DNA of 64,000 nucleotides from Hoeflea_A sp040932035 (lineage in GTDB: Bacteria > Pseudomonadota > Alphaproteobacteria > Rhizobiales > Rhizobiaceae), in NCBI RefSeq assembly GCF_040932035.1, contig NZ_JBFRBB010000001.1, forward strand, positions 310,001 through 374,000. Reading direction: 5' to 3'. This document shows positions 8,987 through 17,932 of the stretch, in pieces; positions within the stretch are counted from its first letter, which is position 1; each line of letters starts with the position of its first letter. The notes beneath the pieces are model-generated. The model saw only the letters and a list, made by a program, of their open reading frames with translations, was not told the origin of the DNA and made no database searches. The position numbers were made by a program, and so were the translations under genes.

Positions 8987-10219
8987 ATGACCGAAGCCTT
9001 GAAAAGCGAAATATTCACGCCTGAAAGCGAAGAGCAGGTGCTCGAAGCGTTGCAGTGGGCCGTTTCCGAACATGCGCCGGTTGAAATTTACGGTCATGGT
9101 TCGAAGCGGGCGATCGGCCGGCCTTTGCAGGTCGCGCACAGCATCGACCTGTCGCGTCTGACAGGCGTAACGCTCTACGAACCGGAAGAGCTTGTGCTCA
9201 CCGCCCGGGCGGGAACGGCGCTTGACGAGATAGAGGCGCTGCTTGCCCAAAACAATCAGGAACTGCAGTTCGAGCCGATGGATTACCGCGCGCTGCTTGG
9301 CAGCGATGATTGCGGCCGCGGCACGATCGGGGCGGTGCTGGCAACCAATCAGTCGGGCCCACGGCGGCTGAAGGCCGGTGCGGCACGAGACCATGTCCTC
9401 GGCATTCGCGCCGTTACGGGAAGGGGCGAAATCATCAAATCGGGTGGCCGGGTGGTCAAGAACGTCACCGGCTATGACCTGTCGCGCGGCCTGTCCGGTT
9501 CCTGGGGAACGCTGGCCGCCTTCACTGAGGTCACGTTCAAGGTGCTGCCGCGAGCCGAAACCGAGGCAACGCTTGTCGTCAGTGGCCTCAACGATGCAGA
9601 AGCGGCACACATCATGGCCGAGGCCATGGGCTCCAGCGCGGAAGTGTCCTCCGCTGCCCATCTGCCCGAAAGCGTGCGCGCAAAGTTCATCGGCGGTGCG
9701 CTTCCGGAAGGCGCGGCATCGGTATTGCGCATCGAGGGCTTTGCGCAATCGGTCGACTACCGGCTCTCCAATCTCCACAAGGCGTTCAGCCGATATGGTG
9801 CCTGCCAGCGTCTTGAAGTTGAAGAAAGCCGAACCCTGTGGCGCGAAATCCGCGATGTTGCACCGTTTTGCGACGGAACACAGAAGCCTGTCTGGCGGCT
9901 TTCAATGGCACCGGGCGCCGGCCATCAGCTCGTGGCGGGCTTGAGGTTGCAGACCGGCGTCGACGCGTTCTACGACTGGCAGGGCGGGCTCGTCTGGTTA
10001 CGCATGGAGGCGGACGCTGAAGACGATCTTATTCGCCGCGGGATCAAAGCACTCGGCGGCGGACATGCGACGCTGATTCGCGCGAGCGGCGCCGTTCGCA
10101 ACCAGATTCCGGTGTTTGAGCCGAAGGAACCGGCGCTTGGTGCCCTTTCTCGCCGTCTGAAAGATCAATTTGACCCTGAGTCCGTCCTCAATCCGGGCCG
10201 CTTGTCAGCGGAGCTGTGA
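8987..10219 (+). CDS. glcE: Glycolate oxidase FAD subunit GlcE
   Basis: About 410 aa, a shortened GlcD-like FAD-binding protein. Visible are IYGHGSKRAIGRP near the N-terminus, GTIGAVLATNQSGPRR (near residues 106-121) and VKNVTGYDLSRGLSGSWG (near 153-170), the last a GlcE hallmark, plus the terminal LNPGRLS. It partners GlcD in the glycolate oxidase complex. ATG 8987 is chosen; an in-frame TTG at 8975 directly follows the glcD stop and would add four residues. Translational coupling with glcD is likely. Confidence 0.95.
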   Translation: MTEALKSEIFTPESEEQVLEALQWAVSEHAPVEIYGHGSKRAIGRPLQVAHSIDLSRLTGVTLYEPEELVLTARAGTALDEIEALLAQNNQELQFEPMDYRALLGSDDCGRGTIGAVLATNQSGPRRLKAGAARDHVLGIRAVTGRGEIIKSGGRVVKNVTGYDLSRGLSGSWGTLAAFTEVTFKVLPRAETEATLVVSGLNDAEAAHIMAEAMGSSAEVSSAAHLPESVRAKFIGGALPEGAASVLRIEGFAQSVDYRLSNLHKAFSRYGACQRLEVEESRTLWREIRDVAPFCDGTQKPVWRLSMAPGAGHQLVAGLRLQTGVDAFYDWQGGLVWLRMEADAEDDLIRRGIKALGGGHATLIRASGAVRNQIPVFEPKEPALGALSRRLKDQFDPESVLNPGRLSAEL

Positions 10220-10259
10220 TAGGGTGTCCGCGCAACACGCAACCTCAGGAGGTAACAAC

Positions 10260-10640
10260 ATGAGCGATCAGCAGCCCGACGACTTGCAGGCGGAGGCGGA
10301 AAGCTGGATCGAGCCCGGCCAGAAAAACGTCCAGCTCGTCTTCATTTTGTATCTCGTAAGCCTCGTCACCGTCTTCACCCTCATCATCGGCATGGTCATG
10401 GCCTACATGAACCGCGGCAATGCGTCGGAGCCGTGGATCGACAATCTCTATACCTATGCGATCCGCACATTCTGGATGGGTCTCCTTTATGGATTCATCA
10501 GCATGGCAACGACCTTCATCCTCGTCGGTTTTGTCCTGATGTTCCTGACGGCCATCTGGTTCGTGATCCGCTGCCTCAAGGGGCTGCAGGCGGCGGGCCG
10601 CAAGGAGCCGGTCAAGAACCTGGAAACCTGGCTGGTTTAG
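10260..10640 (+). CDS. Tic20/DUF4870-like small membrane protein within the glc operon
   Basis: 126 aa with three hydrophobic segments (about residues 24-48, 66-82 and 84-105). The pattern LVFILYLVS, then MAYMNRGNAS, IRTFWMGLLYG, and a C-terminal IRCLKGLQAA followed by NLETWLV resembles the DUF4870/Tic20-like family of unknown function. A strong ribosome site (AGGAGG, six bases before ATG) fixes the start. It lies between glcE (41-base gap) and glcF (21-base gap) on the same strand, so it is co-transcribed with the glycolate oxidase subunits. A role as membrane anchor or assembly factor is conceivable but only inferred from position. Confidence 0.8.
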   Translation: MSDQQPDDLQAEAESWIEPGQKNVQLVFILYLVSLVTVFTLIIGMVMAYMNRGNASEPWIDNLYTYAIRTFWMGLLYGFISMATTFILVGFVLMFLTAIWFVIRCLKGLQAAGRKEPVKNLETWLV

Positions 10641-10661
10641 AAACGCAAAGGACGCAATTGC

Positions 10662-11966
10662 ATGCAGACAAATTTCTCGGCCGAACAACTCGCCGACAAC
10701 GGCGTTGCCGAGGCCGAAAAAATATTGCGCAAATGCGTCCACTGCGGATTTTGCACCGCCACCTGTCCCACCTATGTCACGCTCGGAAACGAGCTCGACA
10801 GCCCGCGCGGGCGCATCTATCTCATCAAGGACATGCTGGAAAACGGCCGGCCCGCCGATGCGCAGATCGTCAAGCATGTCGACCGTTGCCTGTCCTGCCT
10901 CGCCTGCATGACCACATGTCCGTCGGGCGTTCACTACATGCACCTTGTCGACCACGCCCGCGCCCACATCGAAAAGACCTACAGGCGACCGCTTTTCAAC
11001 CGGCTGAACCGTGACGTCCTGGCGTTTGTGCTGCCCTATCCGAAACGTTTTCGCTTCGCACTAAACCTTGCGCGTTTTGCCCGTCCGCTGGCGCCGCTCT
11101 TCAAGATGCTGCCGGGCCTGAGGCCCGTCGGCGCGATGCTGGAACTTGCACCCGGCAGGGTAGCCGCGCGGTCCCGGCAGATTGCCTTCGGCGCCCATGC
11201 GCCTGTCGGCAAAAGGGCGGGGCGGGTTGCCATTTTGACCGGCTGTGCGCAATCCGTTCTCGAGCCGGACACCAACGCCGCCGCGACACGGCTCCTCAAC
11301 CGGCTCGGGATCGAGGTTGTCGTGCCAAGAGGCGAGGGGTGTTGCGGTTCGCTCGTCCACCATATGGGCCGCGAGGAGCAGGCACTCGCCTCGGCGCGGC
11401 AAAATGTCGATGTGTGGACGCAGGAGATTGAAAATGGCGGGCTCGACGCCATCATCATCACCGCATCGGGTTGCGGAACCACCATCAAGGATTATGGCTA
11501 CATGCTGCGGAACGATCCGGCTTATGCGCAAAAGGCCGCGACGGTTTCGGATTTGGCAAAGGATATTACCGAATATCTGGCAACGCTTCGCCTGCCGGAA
11601 CCGGCCCTCACGCCGGGCCTTGCGGTCGCCTATCACTCGGCCTGCTCGATGCAGCATGGCCAGAAGATAACGCGGCAACCGAAAGACCTTCTAAAGGCGG
11701 CCGGTTTCGATGTGCGCGAGCCGGCAGAAGGTCATCTATGCTGCGGCTCGGCCGGAACCTACAACATCATGCAATCCGAGATCGCCGAGCAGTTGCGCGA
11801 CCGCAAGGTCCGCAATATCGAGGCAACCAGGGCCGATCTGGTCGCGACCGGCAATATCGGCTGTATTACCCAGATCGGCATGGACAGCGCCTTGCCGGTT
11901 GTCCACACCGTCAAACTGCTTGACTGGGCCTATGGCGGGCCCAGGCCGGAAGAGCTAGGCGGTTAG
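10662..11966 (+). CDS. glcF: Glycolate oxidase iron-sulfur subunit GlcF
   Basis: 434 aa with two N-terminal 4Fe-4S cluster motifs, CVHCGFCTATCPTY (about residues 25-38) and CLSCLACMTTCPSG (about 76-89), followed by two CCG domains (GCCGSLVHH and CCGSAGTYN) typical of heterodisulfide-reductase-like electron carriers. GlcF accepts electrons from GlcDE and delivers them to the membrane quinone pool. AAAGGA lies nine bases before ATG 10662. The 3' end overlaps the convergent LysR gene by 12 bases. Confidence 0.96.
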   Translation: MQTNFSAEQLADNGVAEAEKILRKCVHCGFCTATCPTYVTLGNELDSPRGRIYLIKDMLENGRPADAQIVKHVDRCLSCLACMTTCPSGVHYMHLVDHARAHIEKTYRRPLFNRLNRDVLAFVLPYPKRFRFALNLARFARPLAPLFKMLPGLRPVGAMLELAPGRVAARSRQIAFGAHAPVGKRAGRVAILTGCAQSVLEPDTNAAATRLLNRLGIEVVVPRGEGCCGSLVHHMGREEQALASARQNVDVWTQEIENGGLDAIIITASGCGTTIKDYGYMLRNDPAYAQKAATVSDLAKDITEYLATLRLPEPALTPGLAVAYHSACSMQHGQKITRQPKDLLKAAGFDVREPAEGHLCCGSAGTYNIMQSEIAEQLRDRKVRNIEATRADLVATGNIGCITQIGMDSALPVVHTVKLLDWAYGGPRPEELGG

Positions 11967-12842
11967 ACTGTCCGCCAAATGGTCGAAGACGAGCCGGATA
12001 CGCCGGCTGGTGTGAAGCTCGCGATGCGTTACCAGCCAGACCGGCACCGGAACGGGATCGTTTTGCGGCAGGACGACTTCCAGATCGGGATACATGTCGG
12101 CAACGTCGCGGGTAAGGACGCTGATGCCGAGACCCCGTCTGACGAGGGCAAGGATTACAGTTCCGCTTTCCGTAGCCAGCTTGAAATTGTGCCGGCTCAA
12201 TGATAGCCCGAACCGCTCGAAGACAGGAAGCAACCCGACGGGGTTGCTAAAGCCGATGAAATCGGCGCTTGAGATCTCTTCCGCCGTCTTTGGCCTGCCG
12301 ATCCGGTCCAGGTAATCGCTCGACGCGTAGAGATGAGCAGACGTCTCCTGAACAAGCCGGGCGATCAGGTCCGGTTGCTCGGGTCGCGCGTGGCGGATTG
12401 CTATGTCGGCCTCGCGTCGTGCCAGATCCCGCACGTCATTGGAAGCGACAACCTCGATTTCTATGCCCGGAGCAACGTCACGCAGCCGTTCAAGAATTGG
12501 AGGCAAATGATAGGTGGCCATCATATTGGTCGCCGTGATGCTGACCTGTCCTTCGATCGCCTGCGACTGGCCGGAGGCCGCAAGCGAGATCCGGCTTGCG
12601 GCGTCGCCCATTGTGCGAAAGTGATCGAGCAGTTCCAGTCCCGCCTGGGTCAGCGATAGGGACCGGCCAGCCCGCTCGAACAGGGTGACGCCAAGCTCCT
12701 CTTCAAGTCCTGCGACCTGGCGGCCCAGTGTCGGCTGGGTAAGACCGAGCGCACGGGCGGCAGCGGAAAGCGAACCTTCTTCAGCGGTGACCAGGAAAGC
12801 GCGTGCCTGGTTCCAGTCGAATGTGACAGTCTGCCAATTCAT
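11955..12842 (-). CDS. LysR-family transcriptional regulator
   Basis: 295 aa. The helix-turn-helix lies at residues 11-55 (FLVTAEEGSLSAAARALG, then LTQPTLGRQVAGLEEELG), followed by a standard effector domain. Its stop codon lies inside the end of glcF on the opposite strand. It is divergent from the membrane protein/methyltransferase pair at 12927-14217, with a 9-bp-arm inverted repeat in the intergenic gap, so these are its likely targets along with its own gene. Related LysR proteins often control neighbouring small genes; the inducer is unknown. Confidence 0.92.
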   Translation of the reverse strand: MNWQTVTFDWNQARAFLVTAEEGSLSAAARALGLTQPTLGRQVAGLEEELGVTLFERAGRSLSLTQAGLELLDHFRTMGDAASRISLAASGQSQAIEGQVSITATNMMATYHLPPILERLRDVAPGIEIEVVASNDVRDLARREADIAIRHARPEQPDLIARLVQETSAHLYASSDYLDRIGRPKTAEEISSADFIGFSNPVGLLPVFERFGLSLSRHNFKLATESGTVILALVRRGLGISVLTRDVADMYPDLEVVLPQNDPVPVPVWLVTHRELHTSRRIRLVFDHLADSLTA

Positions 12843-12860
12843 GCATTTTTGTATAACGAT

Positions 12861-12891
12861 AGTTCAAATTTAGGCAATTTCTATTTGAACT
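12861..12891. promoter_or_regulatory. Operator-like inverted repeat between LysR and membrane protein genes
   Basis: Perfect 9-bp arms AGTTCAAAT (12861-12869) and ATTTGAACT (12883-12891) with a 13-base spacer lie in the 84-base gap between the LysR start (12842) and the membrane protein start (12927). The arm size and overall span fit a LysR-type recognition site. Assignment rests on position and symmetry only. Confidence 0.5.
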
Positions 12892-12926
12892 GCGCATGGA
12901 TATTTAGCTCCAAAAGGAGCAGGGAC

Positions 12927-13601
12927 ATGTTCTCATTCACAATAAACCGCCGGCTAGCTGATTTCGCCTTGGGCTATGTCTTCCAGCACGCGGTGCCGGC
13001 CATGCAGCTTGTCATTATTGCGACCAGCTTTGGCTGGCTTGCATCCGGCAACCTGCTGTGGTTCGCGGTCGGAGCCGTGTGTACGATCCTCACTTTTGTG
13101 CCCGCCATGTGCATTTCGGACGCCGCTATACGGGCCGCAACGGATTTATGTGTATCGGCACTCGTCTTCGCCCACGTTTTTTTCGGAATGCATGTGGGGC
13201 TCTATGAAACATCTGTCGTCTACGACAAGCTGATACATGCGCTCGGATGCGGCGCCATAGCCGTGATCGTAATCGCATTCGTATCGCGCTATTGCAGTCA
13301 CCGGCGGATCGACCTACCTGTGCCATTCCTCTTCTTGTTTGTTACGGGGATCGTTGTGAGCCTTGGAACCCTTTGGGAGGTGTTCGAATTTGCCGTTGAC
13401 CGGACGGGTCTGTTTCAATCCCAGAAGGGGCTTTCCGACACGATGCTGGATCTCATGGCAGATGTGCTGGGAGCTGGTGTTGCGACAGGTCTGATCATCG
13501 CCGGAATGTGCCGCAATTATTTTCCTCATGCCCTTCAGGCGCATCTGCGCCGCCTGCCGTACCACGGTCCAAAACACTCTATTGGAGAAAATGATGCGTA
13601 A
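12927..13601 (+). CDS. Integral membrane protein, YjdF/DUF2238-like
   Basis: 224 aa with about six hydrophobic segments. The second half has YDKLIHALGCGAIAV, GTLWEVFEFAVDRTG and DTMLDLMADVLGA, a His...Trp-Glu...Asp-Thr/Asp pattern that resembles the YjdF/DUF2238 membrane family of unknown function. The start is ATG 12927, with AGGAG seven bases upstream; a longer frame from 12849 has no ribosome site and runs through the operator region. The gene overlaps the following methyltransferase start by 8 bases, so the two are one operon divergent from the LysR gene. Confidence 0.7.
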   Translation: MFSFTINRRLADFALGYVFQHAVPAMQLVIIATSFGWLASGNLLWFAVGAVCTILTFVPAMCISDAAIRAATDLCVSALVFAHVFFGMHVGLYETSVVYDKLIHALGCGAIAVIVIAFVSRYCSHRRIDLPVPFLFLFVTGIVVSLGTLWEVFEFAVDRTGLFQSQKGLSDTMLDLMADVLGAGVATGLIIAGMCRNYFPHALQAHLRRLPYHGPKHSIGENDA

Positions 13602-14217
13602 TCCAAGCAGATTCTGGGACAGGATGGCGGAAGGCTATTCGAAGAAACCCGTCGCCAACGAAGCCGCATATCAAAAAAAGCTCGAGGTGACGCGAAACTA
13701 TTTCAGGCCCGATATGGAAGTCATGGAATTCGGGTGCGGCACCGGATCGACAGCGATCGCCCATGCGCCGCATGTGAAGCATATTCTCGCCACCGATTTT
13801 TCATCGAAAATGATCGGAATCGCCCGCGCAAAAGCCGAGAAAGCGGGAATTGGCAATGTCACGTTTAGTCAGACGGCGATCGATGATTTCACTGCGGCCG
13901 ATCAGACCTTCGATGTCGTCATGGGTCACAGCATATTGCATCTGGTGGAGGACAAGGAGGCTGTCATTGCCAAGGTTCACAAGATGCTGAAACCGGGCGG
14001 TCTTTTTGTTTCCAACACCGTGTGCCTTGGCACGAAACTGTGGTTCTTCAAGTATATCGGCCCAATCGGAAAGTTCTTCGGACTGTTGCCCACAATCAAG
14101 GTCTTCAAAGTTGAAGACCTGATTGACAGCCTGACTAGAGCCGGTTTTGCAATCGACTATCAGTGGACACCCGACAAAGGCATGTCGGTCTTTGTGGTTG
14201 CGAAAAAAGCCCGGTAG
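13594..14217 (+). CDS. Class I SAM-dependent methyltransferase
   Basis: 207 aa. The Rossmann-type SAM-binding motif I is VMEFGCGTGSTA (about residues 41-52), motif II has the acidic ATDFSSKMI, and a motif IV-like stretch is FDVVMGHSILHL; the KMLKPGGLFVSN block is typical of methyltransferases related to ubiquinone or small-molecule methylases. The substrate is unknown. ATG 13594 sits seven bases after GGAG; ATG 13591 just before it is an alternative. Its overlap with the membrane protein gene suggests translational coupling and a joint function. Confidence 0.87.
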   Translation: MRNPSRFWDRMAEGYSKKPVANEAAYQKKLEVTRNYFRPDMEVMEFGCGTGSTAIAHAPHVKHILATDFSSKMIGIARAKAEKAGIGNVTFSQTAIDDFTAADQTFDVVMGHSILHLVEDKEAVIAKVHKMLKPGGLFVSNTVCLGTKLWFFKYIGPIGKFFGLLPTIKVFKVEDLIDSLTRAGFAIDYQWTPDKGMSVFVVAKKAR

Positions 14218-14258
14218 GTGCCGCGTTTCTCAGGCAGGGCCGACTTTTCGAACGGCAC

Positions 14259-15146
14259 TCAGTTCGGCCGGACTTTTGGTCTTGAAAACACAAGCAATGT
14301 TCCGCCGAGCGCGAGCATGACGCCAAGTGATGCCAGGGCCGTCCAGACAAAACCTTCCAGCACGGTGGAAACGATCATCGCAACGATGGGAAAAAGCACC
14401 GTTGCGTAGGCGGCCCTTGCCGGCCCCTCCCGGTTCACGAGACTGAGATAGGTCAGGAACGCGACCACGGAAGCAACGGCGGAGAGGTACACAAGCGATC
14501 CCCAATAGACGGGATCGGCGGGCAGCGGAAAATCCAGCCCCATGACAAGACAGATCGCGATGCAGATAGCAGCGCCATAGGCCATGCCATGCGCAACGAT
14601 ATTGGGCAGGTCATGATCGTGCGACAACCGTACCGACACCAGATTGCCCAGGGAAAAGAGGTAGGTTCCCAAAAACGGAAGTGCGAGGAAAAACAGCGGC
14701 CCGTTTTGCTTCGGTCCGGTAATGCTGTCCCATGACAGAAGAACGAGCCCGATAATGCCCGTTGCGGCGCCCGCCAGGACCCGGCGGTTCAGCCTGACGC
14801 CAAAAAAGATGCGCTGGTTGAATGCTCCCATGATCGCGGCGGTTGCGAAGATGATGGACAGGAGCCCGCTCGGTAGGAATTCAGCCGCAAGGTAGAAACA
14901 GAAGAAGTTCATGCTGAAAAGGCAAAAGCCCAAGCCGGCAAGAAGGCCATGCCATTTCCAGGCGATAGGCTTGAATCGCCCCGTCACCATCAGTAGTCCG
15001 GCCAGCAGGAGCGCTGCGAGCACGAAACGGTAGGCGATCGAAACTAGCGCAGGCACTTCGCCAAGCTGAAGCCCGATTGCGTACCAGGACAATCCCCAAC
15101 TGATCACCACCACAAAAAGCAGGAAAGCAGACATGGCGTACCCCAT
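14259..15146 (-). CDS. EamA/DMT-family transporter
   Basis: 295 aa with ten predicted membrane helices in two five-helix halves, as in EamA-type drug/metabolite exporters. Visible features are the first helix FLLFVVVISWGLSWYAIGLQLG, in which an early Trp-Gly pair is characteristic, and a second repeat beginning near residue 145. GGAG lies four bases before ATG 15146. It faces the AraC gene at 15225 across a 78-base gap, so the AraC protein may control it. The substrate, possibly an amino acid or toxic metabolite, cannot be read. Confidence 0.88.
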   Translation of the reverse strand: MGYAMSAFLLFVVVISWGLSWYAIGLQLGEVPALVSIAYRFVLAALLLAGLLMVTGRFKPIAWKWHGLLAGLGFCLFSMNFFCFYLAAEFLPSGLLSIIFATAAIMGAFNQRIFFGVRLNRRVLAGAATGIIGLVLLSWDSITGPKQNGPLFFLALPFLGTYLFSLGNLVSVRLSHDHDLPNIVAHGMAYGAAICIAICLVMGLDFPLPADPVYWGSLVYLSAVASVVAFLTYLSLVNREGPARAAYATVLFPIVAMIVSTVLEGFVWTALASLGVMLALGGTLLVFSRPKVRPN

Positions 15147-15224
15147 TGTTCTCCATGGGTTTAAAATGCAGAGCGCCCGTTGTATTCCCTATGACGGCCA
15201 ATAATTTCACCGGAAGGACATGCC

Positions 15225-16073
15225 TTGAACAGACTGGCCGATATGGAAGACCTGCAGATTCCAAACGTAATGGCGCGGACCGCCACGGCACTGCGGCTGA
15301 AATCGGATATCGGACCGGTTCGCGGGCTGGCCCTGTGGCGGCGCAATGGCGGCGGCGAAATAGTCTATTCCGAGCCAAGCCATCACACTCTCAGCATTTA
15401 TCAGTCGGGCGGTTTCGGCGTGTGGTCATCGGACACAAAGTCGTACGGATTTTCGGAGGCCGTGTGCGTATTGCCGGAAGGATTGGAAACGCGCTGGAGC
15501 AATTCGGCGCTGGTTTCGAACCTGCATATCTATTTTACCCAGGCTGATCTTGAGGCGATGCACTGGCAAAAGATGCCGGATATGACACCGGTCATTTTCG
15601 GCCGGGATCCGTTTTTGAAAGCAATGACCGCGGCATTGTTGCAGCAGCTGGACTGGGATGCCCCCTCGGACCGGCTTGCCATCGAGCATCTTGTGCTGAG
15701 TCTGCTTTCGCGTCTTGGAGCGGGTTTGGGAAACAGGCAGATGCCGGCTGGTGTATCCGCCGGCATTTTGGCGAAGATCGAAGACAGGCTGCACGATCTC
15801 GAAAGCGGTTCTCCATCGCTTGATTCGCTGTCTGCGGAAACCGATCTGAGTCCACGTCACCTGACCCGTGTCTTCAAGGCTGCGACCGGCAAGACCGTTT
15901 CGGAGCGGTATCGGGAGATTCAGATGACCCGGGCGGCGGAGCTTCTTGCAACAGACCGTCCTTTGGTCGACGTAGCGCTGGCTTGCGGCTTCAGTTCCCA
16001 AAGTCACTTCACCACTGCCTGCCGCAGATATTTCGGTCGAACGCCCGGGCAGTTGCGCAGGCAGACGCAATGA
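15225..16073 (+). CDS. AraC-family transcriptional regulator
   Basis: 282 aa. The C-terminal AraC DNA-binding domain has two helix-turn-helices: LDSLSAETDLSPRHLTRVFK (about residues 205-224) and VDVALACGFSSQSHFTTACR followed by YFGRTPGQLRR. The N-terminal half is a cupin-like effector region without clear family identity. The start is TTG 15225, preceded by GGAAGGA; ATG 15243 is an alternative six codons in. It is divergent from the EamA exporter, which is its likely target. Confidence 0.9.
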   Translation: MNRLADMEDLQIPNVMARTATALRLKSDIGPVRGLALWRRNGGGEIVYSEPSHHTLSIYQSGGFGVWSSDTKSYGFSEAVCVLPEGLETRWSNSALVSNLHIYFTQADLEAMHWQKMPDMTPVIFGRDPFLKAMTAALLQQLDWDAPSDRLAIEHLVLSLLSRLGAGLGNRQMPAGVSAGILAKIEDRLHDLESGSPSLDSLSAETDLSPRHLTRVFKAATGKTVSERYREIQMTRAAELLATDRPLVDVALACGFSSQSHFTTACRRYFGRTPGQLRRQTQ

Positions 16074-16086
16074 GCGCCAGACGCTG

Positions 16087-16803
16087 CTACCGGTTTGGCT
16101 GGTCCAGCACCGCTTTGAGGCGGTCCGCCACCGCTGTTAGCGTCTTTTCCTCCTCTGCATTGCAGTCTTTTGCTCGTGAGCGCACCAGACAGGCTTCCGA
16201 TTTGAGGATAATGCCGTCCGAAAGGATCTTCAGGTGATTGGCCGCAAGGGTTGATCCGGTTGAGGTGATATCAACGATGATATCGGCCTGGCCCGAGGCG
16301 GGTGCCCCCTCAGTCGCGCCGAGACTTTCGACGATGCGATAGACCTGAATGCCATGCAGGGCTGAAAAGAACTGCTGTGTCAGCCGCCAGTATTTGGTGG
16401 CGATGCGCAGCCGGCGGCCGTGACGTTGGCGGAAATCGGACGCCACATCGCCAAGATCGGCCATGGTATCGACGTCGATCCACGCCTCCGGCACTGCAAC
16501 GACCACATCAGCCCGGCCGAACCCGAGCCGTGCGCAGAACTCGACCTGTTCATCAGCCGCGTTCAGATCCTCGCGCACCAGGTCTTCACCTGTTACGCCC
16601 AGATCGACACTGCCGGTGCCGAGTTCGCGGGCAATCTCGGAAGCCGACAGGAAAGCAACTTCGACGTCGGTGAGACCTTTAATGATGCCGCGATACGACC
16701 GGTCATTGCCGACGCTGGCAATCTCAAGGCCGGCACGCTCGAAAACGGCCATGGCATCGTCTTTCATTCGGCCCTTGGATGGCAGGGCGATGGTCACGCT
16801 CAT
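16087..16803 (-). CDS. hisG: ATP phosphoribosyltransferase catalytic subunit HisG (short form)
   Basis: 238 aa. It catalyses the first step of histidine synthesis, condensing ATP with PRPP. The N-terminus VTIALPSKGRM, the DLGVTGEDLV block, and the PRPP-binding stretch DIIVDITSTGSTLAANHLK are diagnostic. It lacks the C-terminal regulatory domain of long HisG, so it belongs to the short form that needs HisZ, encoded immediately upstream. GGAGG lies nine bases before ATG 16803, and the start codon overlaps the hisZ stop by 4 bases. A longer frame to 16857 lies inside hisZ and is not used. Confidence 0.96.
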   Translation of the reverse strand: MSVTIALPSKGRMKDDAMAVFERAGLEIASVGNDRSYRGIIKGLTDVEVAFLSASEIARELGTGSVDLGVTGEDLVREDLNAADEQVEFCARLGFGRADVVVAVPEAWIDVDTMADLGDVASDFRQRHGRRLRIATKYWRLTQQFFSALHGIQVYRIVESLGATEGAPASGQADIIVDITSTGSTLAANHLKILSDGIILKSEACLVRSRAKDCNAEEEKTLTAVADRLKAVLDQPNR

Positions 16804-17930
16804 CGGTTTTGCCCTCCTTTTGCCGGCGACCTTGTGGCCGCGATCCGGTCCAGCCACAGTGAAAAGCCGACGGCGGGAATGGTCGTCTGTGCTCCGAGCA
16901 GGGTGAGCAGCCGGTCGAAGCGTCCGCCGCCTGCAAGAACGGCGCCCTGTGCCGACATCTCGAAAACCAGCCCTGTATAGTAGTCCAGTGGCCGGCCAAA
17001 CGCTGCTCGGTATCGGGTTCCGGACAGATCAAATCCCGTGTCTTCCAGCGCCGCCATCCGCGCATTGAACACATCGAGGGCCGAATTAATGTCGAGACCT
17101 GCAATACGTGCGAAGGCGGCGAGCGCTCCCGGTGCATCCGACATCGGCGCATCAAGCGCCAGAAAGGTTTTCAGAATGTCGAGCGCCTTGGCGTCGAGAT
17201 GGGCGATGGAAAGCCGGGCTTTCTGGATCAGCCGGCCTGCGATCTCATCGGGTGTGCGGCTCGCATTGGAAAGATATCCGGTGGCTTTCATCCGCCCGTC
17301 GATCAACGCTGCCAGTCCCGCTTCGTCGTTTTTCGACAAAAGAGCGCTTGCTTCATCGTCAAGGCCGGGCACATGGCCGGCGGGCTGCGAAAGGCTCTGC
17401 AGCAGAGCGTCGAGCTGGGCGGCATTGCCAAAGGCCCGGATGAGCCGGGTCTGCCATCCGTCCGGAAGGCCGAGCGCCGCGACAACCGCTTCGAAAACTG
17501 TCTGGTCGCCGAGCGTAGTCTGCAGATCTGCGTTAGGCACCAGCGCCTTCAACGTATCGCTGGCGTCCCGCACGGCTGCGGCGTCCGCTGCTGCGATATC
17601 GGCATTGCCAAGATCTTCGATGCCGGCCTGATAGAACTCGTTTTCACCATCGCGGCGCTGGCGGAACACCTGTCCGAGATAGGCGTAACGCTGCGGCGTG
17701 CCGGAGGCGGTCTCGATGTGGCGCAGGCAAACGGGAATGGTGAACTCAGGACGCAGGCACAGGCTCTTGCCAGTTTCGCTTTCGGTGAGGAAGATGCGCC
17801 GCCGTAGATCTTCCCCTGCCATGTCGAGAAACGGATCGGCCGGCTGGATGACGGGAATATCCACCGGCCGGGCGTCACGCTGTGCGAAGAGCGCCAATAT
17901 GTCGTCGGCAAAATCCGGCTGGTTCAGCAT
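16800..17930 (-). CDS. hisZ: ATP phosphoribosyltransferase regulatory subunit HisZ
   Basis: 376 aa, a catalytically inactive paralogue of histidyl-tRNA synthetase. It has class II synthetase-like motifs (LCLRPEFTIPVCLRH, RYAYLGQVFRQRR, YYTGLVFEM, AGGGRFDRLL) but lacks tRNA-charging function. It forms the hetero-octamer with short HisG and confers histidine feedback inhibition. It lies 2 bases after the hisS stop and overlaps hisG by 4 bases, giving the tight hisS-hisZ-hisG operon common in Hyphomicrobiales. Confidence 0.95.
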   Translation of the reverse strand: MLNQPDFADDILALFAQRDARPVDIPVIQPADPFLDMAGEDLRRRIFLTESETGKSLCLRPEFTIPVCLRHIETASGTPQRYAYLGQVFRQRRDGENEFYQAGIEDLGNADIAAADAAAVRDASDTLKALVPNADLQTTLGDQTVFEAVVAALGLPDGWQTRLIRAFGNAAQLDALLQSLSQPAGHVPGLDDEASALLSKNDEAGLAALIDGRMKATGYLSNASRTPDEIAGRLIQKARLSIAHLDAKALDILKTFLALDAPMSDAPGALAAFARIAGLDINSALDVFNARMAALEDTGFDLSGTRYRAAFGRPLDYYTGLVFEMSAQGAVLAGGGRFDRLLTLLGAQTTIPAVGFSLWLDRIAATRSPAKGGQNR

Positions 17931-17932
17931 GG

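Noticed and set aside
8729..9778. Open frame of 349 codons on the minus strand
   Set aside because: Antisense to glcD/glcE; no domain signature.
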